A stretch of DNA of 5,371 bases. Origin: Bacteroidota bacterium. Its GTDB lineage: Bacteria; Bacteroidota; Bacteroidia; Bacteroidales; B18-G4. Where the stretch lies: contig QMPN01000216.1 in assembly GCA_003648575.1 (NCBI GenBank), positions 1 to 5,371 of the forward strand. The letters are read 5' to 3'. A program made the translations under genes and the position numbers. The notes beneath the pieces were generated by a model. The model ran no database searches. It was not told the origin of the DNA and worked only from the letters and a program-made list of their open reading frames with translations. The first letter of the stretch is position 1, and the number at the start of each line of letters is the position of its first letter. Positions 5,037-5,371 of the stretch are shown piece after piece.

Positions 5037-5371
5037 ATGAGCAATTACAAAGAACTTGATGTTTGGAAAGAATCCAGAATCCTGGCTATTGAAATATATA
5101 ATATTACGGATCAGGGATTGTTTAAAAAAGATTATTCTTTCAGGGATCAAATCAGAAGAGCAGCGATCAGCATTCCATCCAATATTGCTGAAGGTGATGA
5201 GTCAGGTTTTAATAAACTGGGGATAAGATATTTTTATACTGCAAAAGCTTCGCTTGCTGAAGTAGAAACCCAACTTGATATAGCTAATAATACAGGGTAT
5301 ATTAATAATGAAGAGTTTGAATTCCTTTCAAAAACTATCATTACTATTTCAAAAAGACTAACCAGATTAAT
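5037..5371 (+). CDS. Four-helix-bundle protein, 23S rRNA IVP family (IPSNIAEG subtype), 3'-truncated by the window edge
   Basis: The frame is open from ATG 5037 to the end of the window: 111 complete codons, no stop. The protein begins MSNYKELDVWKES, has FRDQIRRAAISIPSNIAEG at about residues 35-53, and continues YFYTAKASLAEVETQLDIA. These are hallmarks of the classic S23/IVP four-helix-bundle family, usually about 115-125 residues, so only the last few residues are probably missing. It is soluble and helical with no signal peptide. Function of stand-alone copies is unknown; relatives occur in 23S rRNA intervening sequences and as the retroelement accessory protein Avd. It differs strongly from the copy at 1365-1754, which belongs to another branch, but shares its leader. 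It is divergent from kbl, with 244 bases between the starts, and visibly AT-richer than kbl, which fits an acquired gene. Confidence 0.92.
   Translation, partial: MSNYKELDVWKESRILAIEIYNITDQGLFKKDYSFRDQIRRAAISIPSNIAEGDESGFNKLGIRYFYTAKASLAEVETQLDIANNTGYINNEEFEFLSKTIITISKRLTRL

Noticed and set aside
1209..5371. A diversity-generating retroelement with Avd as accessory gene
   Set aside because: There is no reverse transcriptase, template/variable repeat pair or C-type-lectin target in the window; family resemblance alone is insufficient.

Overview
The window looks like a piece of a Bacteroidota chromosome, probably of the Bacteroidales/Marinilabiliales kind, though rank below phylum is inference. 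The reasons are: the starts lack Shine-Dalgarno sequences; two genes are preceded by perfect matches to the Bacteroidota -7 box TAnnTTTG; the housekeeping proteins are of Bacteroidota type; and there are two genes of the 23S rRNA intervening-sequence protein (IVP, four-helix-bundle) family with the short intergenic repeats that commonly accompany them in this phylum.

Layout: (1) 1-1169 (+) is the 3' nine-tenths of tyrS, cut at the window start just before its HIGH motif. (2) 1209-1828 is a repeat-bounded unit carrying one IVP-family gene (1365-1754, +). Its outer ends form a 15-bp inverted repeat with one mismatch, there is a perfect 17-bp inverted repeat just inside, and a third repeat copy makes a long hairpin in front of the gene. 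(3) 1825-3297 (-) is a complete cysS, convergent with tyrS; its stop codon lies inside the terminal repeat of the IVP unit. (4) 3298-3601 is a non-coding gap holding the cysS promoter, heptamer repeats, a REP-like palindrome, a purine/pyrimidine-biased inverted repeat and the kbl terminator. (5) 3602-4792 (-) is a complete kbl. (6) 4793-5036 holds the kbl promoter and a very G-rich tract with strong quadruplex potential. (7) 5037-5371 (+) is a second, divergent IVP-family gene running off the window end.

Three genes are ordinary metabolism: two aminoacyl-tRNA synthetases charging Tyr and Cys tRNAs, and the enzyme that cleaves 2-amino-3-ketobutyrate to glycine and acetyl-CoA in threonine breakdown. 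They do not form one operon: tyrS converges on cysS, and cysS and kbl each have their own promoter, with a strong terminator between them.

The unusual content is the pair of IVP-family genes. Their proteins are clearly different subtypes, yet the 36 bases ending at each ATG align without gaps at 30 of 36 positions. With the repeats around the first copy, this suggests a dispersed family of small genes moving or being copied with a portable leader. No recombinase, reverse transcriptase, rRNA or CRISPR array is visible here, so any mobility would depend on factors elsewhere.
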